Positions 1 through 12,200 of a stretch of DNA of 64,000 bases are shown in pieces (within the stretch, counting starts at the first letter, position 1; each line of letters starts with the position of its first letter). The notes below the pieces were generated by a model. It was not told the origin of the DNA, did not search any database, and saw only the letters and a program-made list of their open reading frames with translations. The stretch is from the NCBI GenBank assembly GCA_949752735.1, contig OX457053.1, positions 1,678,084 to 1,742,083 on the forward strand, read 5' to 3'. The translations under genes and the position numbers were made by a program. Source of the DNA: Lumbricus terrestris. Its lineage: Eukaryota > Annelida > Clitellata > Crassiclitellata > Lumbricidae.

Positions 1-374
1 CTACTTGATATTGACTTGCCATGATGATTTGATCAACTCAGTTGCGATAAGTAAAGCCAGACTAGTCAATTTATGAAGTAATTTTCTGCCGAAAATATGT
101 AGACTGCATATTAAGTTGTATTAATAATTATTGTAGCTGCTTTGCAAGGCGCCCATAAACGGCATATAAATTGTAGGAATGTAGGTTATTATTACTAGTA
201 GTAGTGGTAGTAGGCCGCCTAGTAAGCAGTGCTGCATTTACTTGTGTTGGCATATATTCGGCAGACCATTATAATGTCATTTTACTTTATAAATAAAGAC
301 AATTTAACATGATTTATTACTTCATTTGAACAATTTTCATTAATGCACTCATCTTCTTCTTTAGTTCTCTGCCG
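1..374. other. Intergenic, nothing recognised
   Basis: AT-rich sequence downstream of receptor gene 1. I see no ORF with a codon pattern, no repeat and no RNA gene. Confidence 0.5.
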
Positions 375-1226
375 TCAGGCAGGTTCATATGTCCAATGAC
401 GCCACACGTATCTGTTCTGTGCATCCTCCTTTAGTCTTCTGTAACCATCCTTTGCCATCATCCAGTCCAGTGGTGTCCGGACAATTCGTCCCCGGACAAT
501 TCGTCCCGGACAATTCGTCCCGGACAATTCGTCCCGGACAATTCGTCCCCGGACAATTCGGACCGGACAATTCGGACCCGGACAATTCGGACCGGACAAT
601 TCGGACCGGCTATAGCCTACTTTAGCCTCAGTCTATGCGTGACTTGTCCATTCTGGAGTAGGCCAACCTATTGCTTTCCAAATATACCTTTAATGTCATA
701 GCCAAGTGAGGTAACGTGTTATATTATGTTTAGGCCTACATTTGCTTTGAGAACAATGAAATAATTTTCAATTTCGAATTGAATTTTAATGCGCAGCAGT
801 ATCTCCGGTCGACATCTGTATACGGTAATGGTGTCCGGGACGAATTGTCCGGGGACGAATTGTCCGGGACGAATTGTCCGGGGACGAATTGTCCGGGACG
901 AATTGTCCGGTCCGAATTGTCCGGGGACGAATTGTCCGGGACGAATTGTCCGGGACGAATTGTCCGGGGACGAATTGTCCGGGAACCCAGTCCAGTAGCA
1001 TTGTTCTTGGTCTTCCTCTTGTCTTTTCCCCCTCCATTCTTCCTTCTATAATGTCCCTTACTATGGAGTCGCTTCTCAGGACGTGGCCAATCCAGTTTCT
1101 CTGCCGCCTCCGTATTGTCTCCAGCATTGACCTTCTCTCTCCAACCATTCGCAGTATTTCTTCGTTCGTCTTGCACTCATCTGGGTAGACTAAATCAAAT
1201 GACTTAAATTGAACATGAAGCAGCAA
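375..1226 (-). pseudogene. LINE ORF C-terminus, split by a foldback insertion
   Basis: On the minus strand the right part (1226 to 987) reads like the C-terminus of RTE/jockey-type non-LTR polyproteins: RRQRNWIGHVLR, then IIEGR, then RGRPRTMLLDW. The left part (471 to 375) continues with [19 protein letters not shown] and WTYEPA followed by a stop, the usual end of these proteins. Both parts repeat the Leu-Asp-Trp codons because the insertion at about 472-986 duplicated its target. The family is recognised from these motifs; its exact clade is not. Confidence 0.7.
472..986. mobile_element. Foldback (TU/FB-like) inverted-repeat element
   Basis: About nine tandem 14-15 bp units with core ACAATTCG (472-605) face about ten units in the opposite orientation (836-984) around a 230-bp centre. 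The ends read GGTGTCCGGACAATTCG on the left and, reverse complemented, GGTTCCCGGACAATTCG on the right. Flanks carry CAGTCCAGT on both sides, a 9-bp target duplication. Long inverted repeats made of short subrepeats are known from Drosophila FB and sea-urchin TU transposons. No transposase is encoded, so it is non-autonomous. Confidence 0.75.
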
Positions 1227-2708
1227 GATTTGACTCCTGGTTCATCATTCTTCATTCATTCATTGGCCTGCATTAGCTTATCTGTGAGCTATAGGCTTAT
1301 ATCCTTAGGCTTAGCCTACTATCAATCTCTAGTTTCGTTAATGGGAAAATGCACCAAGCTTAGGTGTTCAATGCTATGTTGTTATGACACTGCGTGCTAT
1401 TACTGAAAGCGATATAGATAAAACCCTCATTTTAATCTCAAGCGGTCGACTAAGTGCTAGTTGCCAAGCGTAGGCCTATTATAATATTCTTAATGAGCTG
1501 AAAAGCAGTGATGATGGTAGGCTTATAATTAACTTTCCATATTAATGATTGATACACACAAGGCAGTTGAGATCATACACACGACTTGCATTAAAAATAA
1601 GCCTAGATAGTATGACAGTGCTTTTCTCAGCTGGATAACAATTAATGATCAAACTTTGTTCAACCCTGACCCAGTTAGCAACCATTGTAACAGCGTATGA
1701 TGCGTTTTGTGAGCCTCTGTGTTAGAGAGTGGGCGGTTCGCGAATTTCTTCCCAATACTGACTTAACAAACTGTAAAAGTTGCCTAAAACCCGCAGATTG
1801 AGCTTCTCAAAATCTTTTCCTATTTCGCGAAAGTGGTTGAATACAGTAACTATGCTCGATCTTGGAATCATTATGTTGGGCATACGTTGGACCTCTGACG
1901 ATTTTATTTGGAAGAGCGCTATATAAAATGGCAAACACATTTACAATTACAATCTTTCAAGCTTGCATTCGTCTGGAGAAGGCTGTAAGAAGTTGTTGTG
2001 CGGCGTTACTGCTTCCTTATTTTAAAATTCACCAAGGGCGAGGACTACATTCCGATGACGGGTCGTTGTGAGTTCGGTTGATCAACTATGGATTAGCCTA
2101 CATAATTATCCTCGAAATATAAATTACTAGCCTAATTGCAATCACAAAATTTCAGCAGCAGCATCAAAGAAAATTGTGACGTCAATTAATATAGAGGAAG
2201 GGAAACAGAGCAATCTTGACATTAAACAATAGTTAGATTACGTTTATTACACACCCTCAATAAAGTTAAAAAGTCATGTGCATTATATAGCCTAAAATAA
2301 AACGAAAGTCATTTGTGCCTCGGTTTTCAATTGAAGTTCTACATAATTAGGCGCATAATAAAAGTACATCCTTAGCCTAGCCTATTTAATCCGATCAATT
2401 GCACATTTGTATGGGCTGCATTTAAGTAGGCTAAATAGCTGTCGAATAATAAACCTAGAAAGCACTTGAAACATGAACATTGAGCTATGACTTTCAAACC
2501 AAGCTGGAGTTTTAGGCCACAGTTTACGACATTTACTCCTTTAACTTGTTATAATAATGTCCAATCAAATGTTTGTTTATGTAAACCTTTCCGTCCAAAT
2601 TTACCTGTTCTGAGCGTGAAGCGAAGTTGTTCTTAGACCGCATTGCTTCGCTAATAGCATTAGCCTACATTTGAGCTTGTAATGCTATCACTTGTTAAAG
2701 TTGATGAA
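1227..2708. other. Intergenic, nothing recognised
   Basis: This spacer beyond the 3' end of receptor gene 1 holds short chance ORFs only. I see no repeat structure or RNA gene. Confidence 0.45.
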
Positions 2709-2714
2709 TTTATT
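2709..2714 (-). promoter_or_regulatory. Poly(A) signal AATAAA for gene 1
   Basis: The plus strand reads TTTATT, so the minus strand carries AATAAA about 85 bp beyond the gene 1 stop codon. The spacing suits a short 3' UTR. Confidence 0.4.
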
Positions 2715-2798
2715 AGATGCTAATCGTCAACCTCACTTTGCTTCGTCGCAGACCTATGATGCTTGTTTGTTGCCCAACGCTTATGTTTGCAGATTTGC

Positions 2799-3258
2799 TT
2801 AAACGACTTCACCTTGTATGATGACTTTCATAGGATGAGAAACCGATTTATTACTCAAAAAGTAACGCTCTGGCAATGGCATGGCAAATGTGTTTCCTAG
2901 TGGACCAACACTTCTTCGAGCTCTTGAACGGGCGCGTTTTTGAAAGACTTCCATGGAGACTGTTTCTTCTTTAAATTCCAAAGAAACGTAGGTGATTCCC
3001 GGCTTTTGGTTTCTTCCTCCATCTTCCAGCTGTTCTTTGTCTGCCAGAGACTGCTGGTTTGTTTCTTCATTTTCCAACGGGACGGGGCATAACAATGCAA
3101 TCTCCGTGTAATCATTTCCACTATCGTCTGACCCAAAAACTGGAGCGTTTGCAGGTTCATTGGCAAACGTATCGACTGGTCCCAAGGGTTGCATGCTAAA
3201 TAATTCCTCATGACTATTTTGTTCGGAACTGTTATTGAGCGCTGATCGACCATATTTT
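2799..3258 (-). CDS. Gene 1 cytoplasmic tail exon
   Basis: 460 nt ending in TAA. It encodes a 153-residue tail with NDYTEIAL (Tyr925) and GITYVSLEF (Tyr965); the second fits the ITIM consensus I/V/L/S-x-Y-x-x-L/V/I. Compared with gene 2, PLGDIYAIP has become PLGNTFAMP, and the final AVYANL motif is cut off by TAA exactly at the tyrosine codon. An inhibitory-type tail that has lost docking sites is the likely reading. Confidence 0.85.
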
Positions 3259-6200
3259 CTGAAATTGTAAACAAGTGGTTAATGGTCAATGGTCACTAAC
3301 TGAGCAAACCAGCAACTGACTGAGATTTTAGGTGCGAAAAGTTCCGTCTACTATCGAACTTTTTTAGTTTACTTAGTCCATCCCGTGCATGTCTGCGCAT
3401 TGGGCAACGCGCCTTCTACACTGTTACAGTACTTGATGGGTGCTTTTGCATTATTTCTGTTACATAGATTTTTTGCCCGTGTGGGTTGCAAGCCCACCCC
3501 GAACCCTCCTTCTTTATCCAGGCTTGTAATAGGCTCCGGCTATCCTAAGATATCCTGAGGCGGAGTTTACTCCCTAACAAAGATTCAGAAATGACATTGC
3601 AGTAAGCACAATAATTTTATTATGTCGCAGTTTTAATTACTTCTCAAAGGTTTTAAATGTAGCCTTATTTGGTTGTAGCTACATGTATATAAGAAGGCTT
3701 GTTGATACCGTTAATAACTCGAATAAGAACGTTTGACAAAATGGTAAGCTTGTTGACGCTCAGAAAGTGTATAACGTTCAATTGCAACGAACTATCATTT
3801 GATGCTTGCTGGTACACATTGAGGCTCAATAGGCCTAATAATAAAAAAAACTCTAAAAGTGTTTACAGATGTCTGAATGGAGAAGTTTGCTGTGTAATTA
3901 TGTCTACTGAAGGTCTATATGCAATACATAGCAAATTAGCAATGCAAAGTGGGATGAAATGTCTTAGGCTCATTTCCCACCAAAGGTTTCACGCTATGAC
4001 TTGTACTGTACAATAATATTTATCACAATGATTGGCTTGTAGGCTAATGAGTGAGATTTCAACACAAACCGTTTTCTGATTCTCACAACGAAGACGATGA
4101 GGCAGATGATTGGTATTACGGCGATGACAACTGCAATCACTAACAATATGACAAAGGAACTTTTTAACGATGAACAACAATGGCTCGATTAGTAATCTGC
4201 ATCTCACCAATTACCAGCAATTGCTAAGTTTCCTTTTGCAATAAACTTAGGCCTAGATCTAATCATTCGAAACACGCGTCTCTTTCTAAATACTATGAGT
4301 GACACTCGAACTGGCAGCTTGTTGGCTATTTATAGTATATATACATACATGAAACTGTTTGTTTGGATTGCCCTTTAATAAGAGAATCGCATTATACTAA
4401 CGAGTTGCGCGCATACATTGTATTAGAGCTGAAGGTAAATTTTGTTGCTATGCTCTTTCTAGGAGTGCTTCTCAGAAGGTTTCGTGAACGAGCGCTGGAT
4501 AAAATTCTTGAAGTGAAAAAAAATAACTGAAATAAAGTCTAGGATTGTATGTTAAGCTTAAAACACCGAAATGTGAACGAATAGTGACCTGTAGCCTACA
4601 GAGACACCATATTTATCTCACGAATTATAGCCTATACCTGAGACGCAGCCATGTCGAAGAACAGTGCTGAAATAGACCTACGGGGCAGGGCTAATTCGTG
4701 TCAATTGTGTTCACTTGAGATGGTGACGCAATAAATAAATCGAAAAAGCTGCGAAACTGCAGATTGTAGGCCTACACTGCAAGACGAGAATTCAACTAGC
4801 GGTCGTGTTTCACAAAACCTCTCCTGTATGTTAGTTTTCCCATAAAAATCACTCTAATAGGGTAAGAGAACAGGGTAGGCCTAGCCTATAGGCCTAAAGA
4901 TGTGATGCGCATTGTATGTTATTCTACCAAAGCGCTAATTTGGATTCATCGTTTGGCGGCCCTTCAAGATAAACTCAGAGCCAGACAAAAGCCTGAAGTA
5001 GGCTAGCTAAAATTTGAATATAATTAAAGAGCGACAAGGTAAATAAAAAATGCATGGTTGATTTGAAGACGTTATTTGAAAGTTACGCCCTTATGCATCT
5101 AAGGCTCAGTGTGACAAACCTGATTAGATCAGGAAATAAAAAAATAACCTGGAAAGCATTCTAAACACTTGACATTCCAAAACTTACACAGGTACTGCAG
5201 AATAGAACTTATAGTTGTATTGTGTTTGGAAACGGCTGAAACATATAAGTTACATTCACAAATGTGTTACTTCCCGACCTTGAATTGAGTAGTTCAGTTA
5301 ACTCTTTTACAAGTCGTGATAATCTTTAACTTAAATTAAAAGAAACTAGGGACATAGGCCTACATGTAATGAGCCTACTATAAAAAATGTAATGAATTAA
5401 TTATAACATTGATAGACTGCATAGCAGAAATTGTTACTTTAACTTGACAGCAAATGTGTCGATAATTTTAGCAGACCTCTGCGTTTTTGCCGCAGGAAAT
5501 GTATTGCCTTGACCTAACATAAATATCTATAATAATTCTTAGATCAAGGTAAAGTCTAAAGAGAATGTAATGGGAAACACCTTATAATTACAATCAAATA
5601 TTGCCATCGACCATTTGATTTTTGGTTCAACTGATCTATTCCCAACTTCAGAGGAAAATAAAAGAAGGAAAGACGACATAACAATATTAAGACTAGAACA
5701 TAATTAATTATGCCATTGTTAACTTAATGGCAGAAAAGTTGCTACTTTAAACTTACCAGCAAATATGTCGATAGTCTCAGCAAAAGTTTGCATTGTTGCC
5801 GCAGTAGATCTATCGCCTTCAACAGACGTTTGCATTGTTGCCGCAGTAGATCTATCGCCTTCAGCAGACGTTTGCATTGTTGCCGCAGTAGATCTATCGC
5901 CTTCAACAGACGTTTTCATGGTTGCCGCAGTAGATCTATCGCCTTCAACAGACGTTTGCATTGTTGCCGTAGTAGATCTATCGCCTTCAACAGATGTTTG
6001 CATTGTTGCCGCAGTAGATCTATCGCCTTCAACAGACGTTTGCATTGTTGCCGCAGTAGATCTATCGCCTTCAGCAGACGTTTGCATTGTTGCCGCAGTA
6101 GATCTATCGCCTTCAACAGACGTTTTCATTGTTGCCGCAGTAGATCTATCGCCTTCAACAGACGTTTGCATTGTTGCCGTAGTAGATTTATCGCCTTCAA

Positions 6201-9200
6201 CAGATGTTTGCATTGTTGCCGCAGTAGATCTATCACCTTCAACAGACGTTTGCATTGTTGCCGCAGTAGATCTATCGCCTTCAACAGACGTTTGCATTGT
6301 TGCCGCAGTAGATCTATCGCCTTCAGCAGACGTTTGCATTGTTGCCGCAGTAGATCTATCGCCTTCAACAGACGTTTGCATTGTTGCCGCAGTAGATCTA
6401 TCGCCTTCAACAGACGTTTGCATTGTTGCCGCAGTAGATCTATCACCTTCAACAGACGTTTGCATTGTTGCCGCAGTAGATCTATCGCCTTCAGCAGACG
6501 TTTGCATTGTTGCCGCAGTAGATCTATCGCCTTCAACAGACGTTTGCATTGTTGCCGCAGTAGATCTATCGCCTTCAACAGACGTTTGCATTGTTGCCGC
6601 AGTAGATCTATCGCCTTCAACAGACGTTTGCATTGTTGCCGCAGTAGATCTATCGCCTTCAACAGACGTTTGCATTGTTGCCGCAGTAGATCTATCGCCT
6701 TGATCTAAAATTAATATTTGTAATAAATTACTAAACCAAGTTGACATCCAATAAGCATTTTGTAAAGAGATACTCCTCATTTTGCCGTAGGACATAGGAT
6801 TTTTGATTCTATTGCGTACTCAGGATTCAAATTATAGAAGGACAAAAAACGGCATAATATAGGACCTACATTTTAAAAAGAAATGAATTAGTTATAACAT
6901 TGAGGACTGAATGGCGGACAATTATTACTTTAACTTGCCAGCAAATGTGCGGATACTTTCAGCAGACGATTGCGTTGTTTCTGCAAACGATATACCGCCT
7001 TGATCTAAAATGAATATTTGCAAGAATTCTAAAATCAAGGTAAAGTCTAATAAGCCACTCGTTACGGCAAACAACACCTGTTGCCTTTGACCATATAATT
7101 TTTGTTCTATTGCCTACTTGAGTTTCAAATTCACGAGGTAAAAAAGCGGTTATAGGTTACATGTAGGCTACTAATATTTATAAAAAAGAAATAAATTAAG
7201 AATGACACTGACAGACAGAATTGTAGAAAATTGTTACATTTTACTTACCAGTAGATGCGTGGATACATTCAGAGGACGTTTTCGTTGTTGCCACAGGAGA
7301 TGTATCGCCTTGACCTGAAATGGATATTTTTAATAATTACTAAATCAATGAAAAGTGTAATAAGCTATTTGTAATGGAAAACTTCCTTTTTTTCCTTCGA
7401 TCAACGGATTCTGATTCTATTCCTTACTTAGGAGTCAAATTAAAGAAGAAAAAACGGCATAATATACATTGTAGAAAATAAATGAATTACTGTATCTATA
7501 ACATTAATGGTAGAAAATTGTTGTTTTATATTACCAGCAAATGTGTGGATATTGACAGCAGACGTTTGCGGTGTTGCTGCAGTAGATGTATCGCCTTGAC
7601 CTGAAATAAATATCTGTAATAACTGATAAATCATTGTAAAGCACATTAGGATATTTTTAAGGGAAACTTCTCATTTTGCTCTGGACCAACTGATGCCTGC
7701 TCTGTCGCCTACTTGCAAGTCATTTTAAAGGACACAAAACGGCATACTATAATACACTCTAAAAAGAAATGGATTTATTATAACATTGATAGGCAGAATG
7801 GCAGACAATTATTATTGCTTTAATTTACCAGTAGATTTGTGGATGCTTTCTGCAGATGTCTGCGTTGTGGCTGCAAAAGATATATCGCCTCCATCTAAAA
7901 TAAATATTAGTAGGCTAGTAAATAGGCAGTTAAACAAGTCAAAGCCTTTTGCAAAGGCAAATTCCTCTTTTTGTCATCGACAATCAGCTTTTTTGTTTTT
8001 ATTGCATAATTTGGGGTTAAAGTGAAGACGAAAAACGGCAAAGTTTTGTTAAGAAAAATAAAATAATGAATCTATTATAACATTGATATCGGAACGGCTA
8101 AAAATTGTTTTTTTAACTTACCAGTAAATGTGTGGATAGTTTTGACAGACATTTTCGTTTCTGCCGCAGAAGGTGTAAGCTTATCAACTTGATCTGAAAT
8201 AAATATTTGTATGGACCTAATAATTAGGCTACTAAATCTAGAAAAGTCTAATAAACCATTTATAATTGGAAATTCATCCTTTGCCCTCAAACATTGGATT
8301 TTTTCGTTCTATTGTCTACTCAAGAGTCAAATTAAAGAATGAAATAAACGGCATAGTATATTAATAAATCAAGTAAAGTCTAAATAGCCTTTTTATGGAA
8401 AAACTTCTAATTTCGCCTTGACCATTTAATGTTTGGTTCAACTGATTGCCTACCTCGGAAATGAAATAAACGGCATAGTATATAGGCCTAAAAAGAAATG
8501 CATTATAACATTGTTGGACTGAATGGTGAAAAATTGTTACTTTAAATTACCAGTAAATGTGTGTATGGTTTCAGCAGACGTTTGCGTTGTTACAGCAGGA
8601 GATGTATCGCCTTGATCTGAAATAAATATATGCAATAATTATTAAATAAATGTAAAGTCTAGGAAGTCATTTGGAACTGGAGGCACCACCATGTGCTGCT
8701 CCTTCGACCATCGTTTTTGTTTTGTTTTATTGCCCACATAGGAGTCAAATTAATAAAGTAAAAAATCCGGCAAAGGCTTATATCATTTAAGAAAAGAAAT
8801 GACTTACTAACGACATTGACAGAGAGAATGATAGAAAATTGTTACTTTGTATCACTTACCAGTAAATGCGTGGATAGTTTCAGCTGGCGTTTTCGTTTTT
8901 GGCGTAGGGGATGTATCGCCTTGACCTAATATAAATATTAGTAATAATTACTAAGTCAAGGTAAAGTCTAATAGGTCTAAGCCATTTGTAATGGAAAATT
9001 CCCCTTTAACCTTTGACGATGAGCCTTTTTGTTCTATTGCCTACTTGGGAGTCAAATTGATGAAGGAACGGCATAGGTTTATATACAAAATAGTGAAAAA
9101 GAAATGAAGTAAATAATGACGTTGATAAACAAAATGGTAGAAAATTGTTACAATAACTTACCAGTAGTTTCGTCGATAGCTTCAGCTGACGTTTTCGTTG

Positions 9201-12200
9201 TTGCCGCAGAAGATGTATCGCCTTGACCTGATATAAATATTAGCAACAATTACTAAGTCAAGGTAAAGTCCAATTATAGGCCTAAGCCATTTGTAATAAG
9301 AAACATTGTATTTTTCCTTCGACCAACGGATTCGGGTTCTATTCGTTACTTAGGAGTCAAATTAAAGAAGATATAAACGGCCTACGTCCAATAAACCATT
9401 TGTAATGGGACACTTTTCCAATGTTCTGTGTCATCGGATAATTTTTCTATAAATTACTACTTAGGAATCAAATAAAAAGAAGGAAGTGGCGGTATTTTTT
9501 ATATTTAAAAATAAAATAAAATAATTATATTATAATATTGATAAGCAGAAAGTTGTTATTTTAACTTACCAGTAAATGTGTGGATAGTTTGAGCAGACGT
9601 TTGCGTTTCTTCGGCGGTAGATGCTACGCTTTGGCCTAAAATAAATATTTCTAATAATTCTTATATCAGAGTTATGTCTGATAAGCCATTAATGGGAAAC
9701 CTCTCATTTTCCCCTCCAGCAATCGGATTTTCGGTTTCATTGCCAAAATTGGAGATAAATTAAAAAATGAACTGCAAAACATAATTTTAAATGGAAGTGA
9801 ATTATTTATGGCATTGATAGACTGAATGGTAGAAAATCATTGGCGACGCTAGGTGGAATTTTTTTTGAGATTTTGGTCGATGACTAAAAAAAGGTCATCA
9901 GAAATTTTGGCGACTGAAAACGGAAAATTTTCGACGCCAAACTTAAATCCTGACGCCGCCACTGTAGAAAACTGTTACACTAAATTACTATTAAATGTGT
10001 GGATAGTTTACAAACTTTCAGCAGACGTTTGCGCTGTTGCGGCAGGGGATGACCTTAAATAAAGATTGCAATAATTCATAAATCGAGTAAAGTCTAAAAC
10101 TTGTTATTTTGACATACAAATAAATGCGCGCAGATCTACATGTATGGTTTCAGCAGACGATTGCGTTTCTGTGGCTGGAGATGTTACGCATTGACCTAAA
10201 GTAAATATTGCTAATTATTCTTAACCCATGATACTTTGATTTATTTCGTTCATAATAAGCCATTTGTAATGTGAAACACCTCCATTGCACTGAACCGTCG
10301 AATTCTTGGTTTCATTATCTATTTATTACTAATATAAAAGCTGAAAACTGGTGGCATCATTTTCATTAAACTAATAAATTGAATTAATTTTAACATTGCT
10401 ACTTTAACTTACGAGTTGGACTGTTTGCGTCGATGGTTTCACCAGACGTAGGCCTATCAGTAGTCGCCGCAGGTAGGCCTACGTCTTGTCCTAAAATAGG
10501 CCTAAGTATTTCAAATAGCATACTTTAAACAACGTTTACTCAAAATGTCGTATGGAAATTAAATGTAATGCATTACTCAGAGAAATCGGCTGCACTATTC
10601 AATTGCCTACTAATGAAACAAGTAAGAACGGCAACGATATATATTATGCCTATCTAGGTTACATGTATGCCTGGAATATTATAGAAGAATAAAGTGATTC
10701 TATTATAAGACTGATATAATAATAGCCTACTGAATGCATAGCGTTACCGTTAAACTTAACTTTATTGTAGAACAAGAGCGCTACTTTAAAACATTTCATT
10801 GTCTTACAGGGAAGATATTTTAAATGAGATATAGGCCTAAGTAATTTAACGGGTAGGCCAAAGTTGTAGGCTACACCCTTTTTAGAAATGTATTCACTAT
10901 TCCTTATGTAGTCTTAAAGCGAAAGGCTAGTATAGCCATAAACCTGAATGTGTATTTCTCACGTCACTTGCAATTGCAAATTGAAGGTGTCAGCGCTTAC
11001 CTCTTTGGCACACAACTCCCTTTAGGTTTGTGCAATCAACTGCCGTCCATTTTCCATCTTTTGTATCAATGTTAATACATTCTCCTCTCATTGCGATTCC
11101 ATATTGAAAATTTGTATATTTGATATCGTCGTAAGAGTCCGCTAGGCGCATACAAATTGATGAAAAATTATGTAGTATGAAATCTTAGAAAAGATAATTA
11201 CACAAGCTTATTTCTTATGGACTGAACTGAAGGCTAATGCAATGCAATCAAGGCGGAAAACGAATCAAGAGGCCATAAATAAAATAAGTGTTAGGCTTAC
11301 CCATTCGATAGCCTAGATGACAAATGAGCAAGAATTAATAGATTCTGTCTTCGTTCATTTAGAAACTGTAGGCTGTCAAACAGTGGTGTAGTGGGGCGGG
11401 GACGCGGGGGGAAGCCGTCCCCCCACTTTTTTTGCAAAATTCTTGCAAGATTGCACTTTTTGCTACAGTTTCTACTTCAATTTCCAGGCGTCCCCCACTT
11501 CATTTTTTAGGACAACACCACTGCTGTCATACCGTATTTTAGGTCTGGCCTGCATGAAAAATAAAATTGCTACCAACATGGCTGTCAACATAAAAGGTGT
11601 GGTTTCGGTTAGTTGAAAGCAGACTAGAACAATATTAAAGCGTCTACAAGCAGTGATCACTTGCCCTTAGGCCTAATCAATGAGTAATCATGATAGCTTA
11701 TTGGTGTGCGCTGTGAAAGACATCTAAAAAATCGGTTTCTAAAGCTTTCGTAATATGACATCGGTACAACAAAACTACTATTTTTGAGCAAACCATGATC
11801 GTTCCGATTCCAACGCCAAGACTTCTTTCTCAATCCAATCCAATATTTCTGGTTGAGTGTCGTTGTATTAAGAAGTCCGCGATCCTCTTCGCCTATGATT
11901 GCTAAATCTTCGCCAGACATGAGGCATTGATTTCTTGCATCATACCACGTTCGACTTCCGTCAATCAATCTCAGACATTTGTTAGCACCAATTATGACAC
12001 CAGAAGAATTGCAGTTAGCACCTGAAATACCATTCAGAAAGTGAACGTGCAGTATATCCTAAGAAACTGAACCCAATCCTAACCGAGTGCAGTGTGACAA
12101 AATTAGTTTGTCCACTTTAAGCAATTCGTATATTAGAGAACATTATTATTAATTTGGAATGGCCTCCCACTAACCTTGCGACTTATGCCTAGGCTAAATT

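Noticed and set aside
389..1051. Overlapping ORFs rich in DELSG, RIVRG or DNSS
   Set aside because: They translate the inverted subrepeat arrays of the element at 472-986. Only the LINE-derived flanks are meaningful.
5448..5513. Last stalk-like exon before the TM exon
   Set aside because: The acceptor is good but the donor reads TGTCAAG and lost its GT. Including it would break the model.
5765..6708. Two plus-strand ORFs of over 300 codons across the 42-bp repeat, plus shifted minus-strand frames
   Set aside because: The unit length is a multiple of three, so every frame stays open. The true frame is the minus-strand one that keeps stalk-exon ends and splice sites.
9985..10053. Stalk-like exon between two intact stalk exons
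   Set aside because: A 10-bp deletion shifts the frame, an insertion adds a stop, and the donor has drifted. Treated as a relic.
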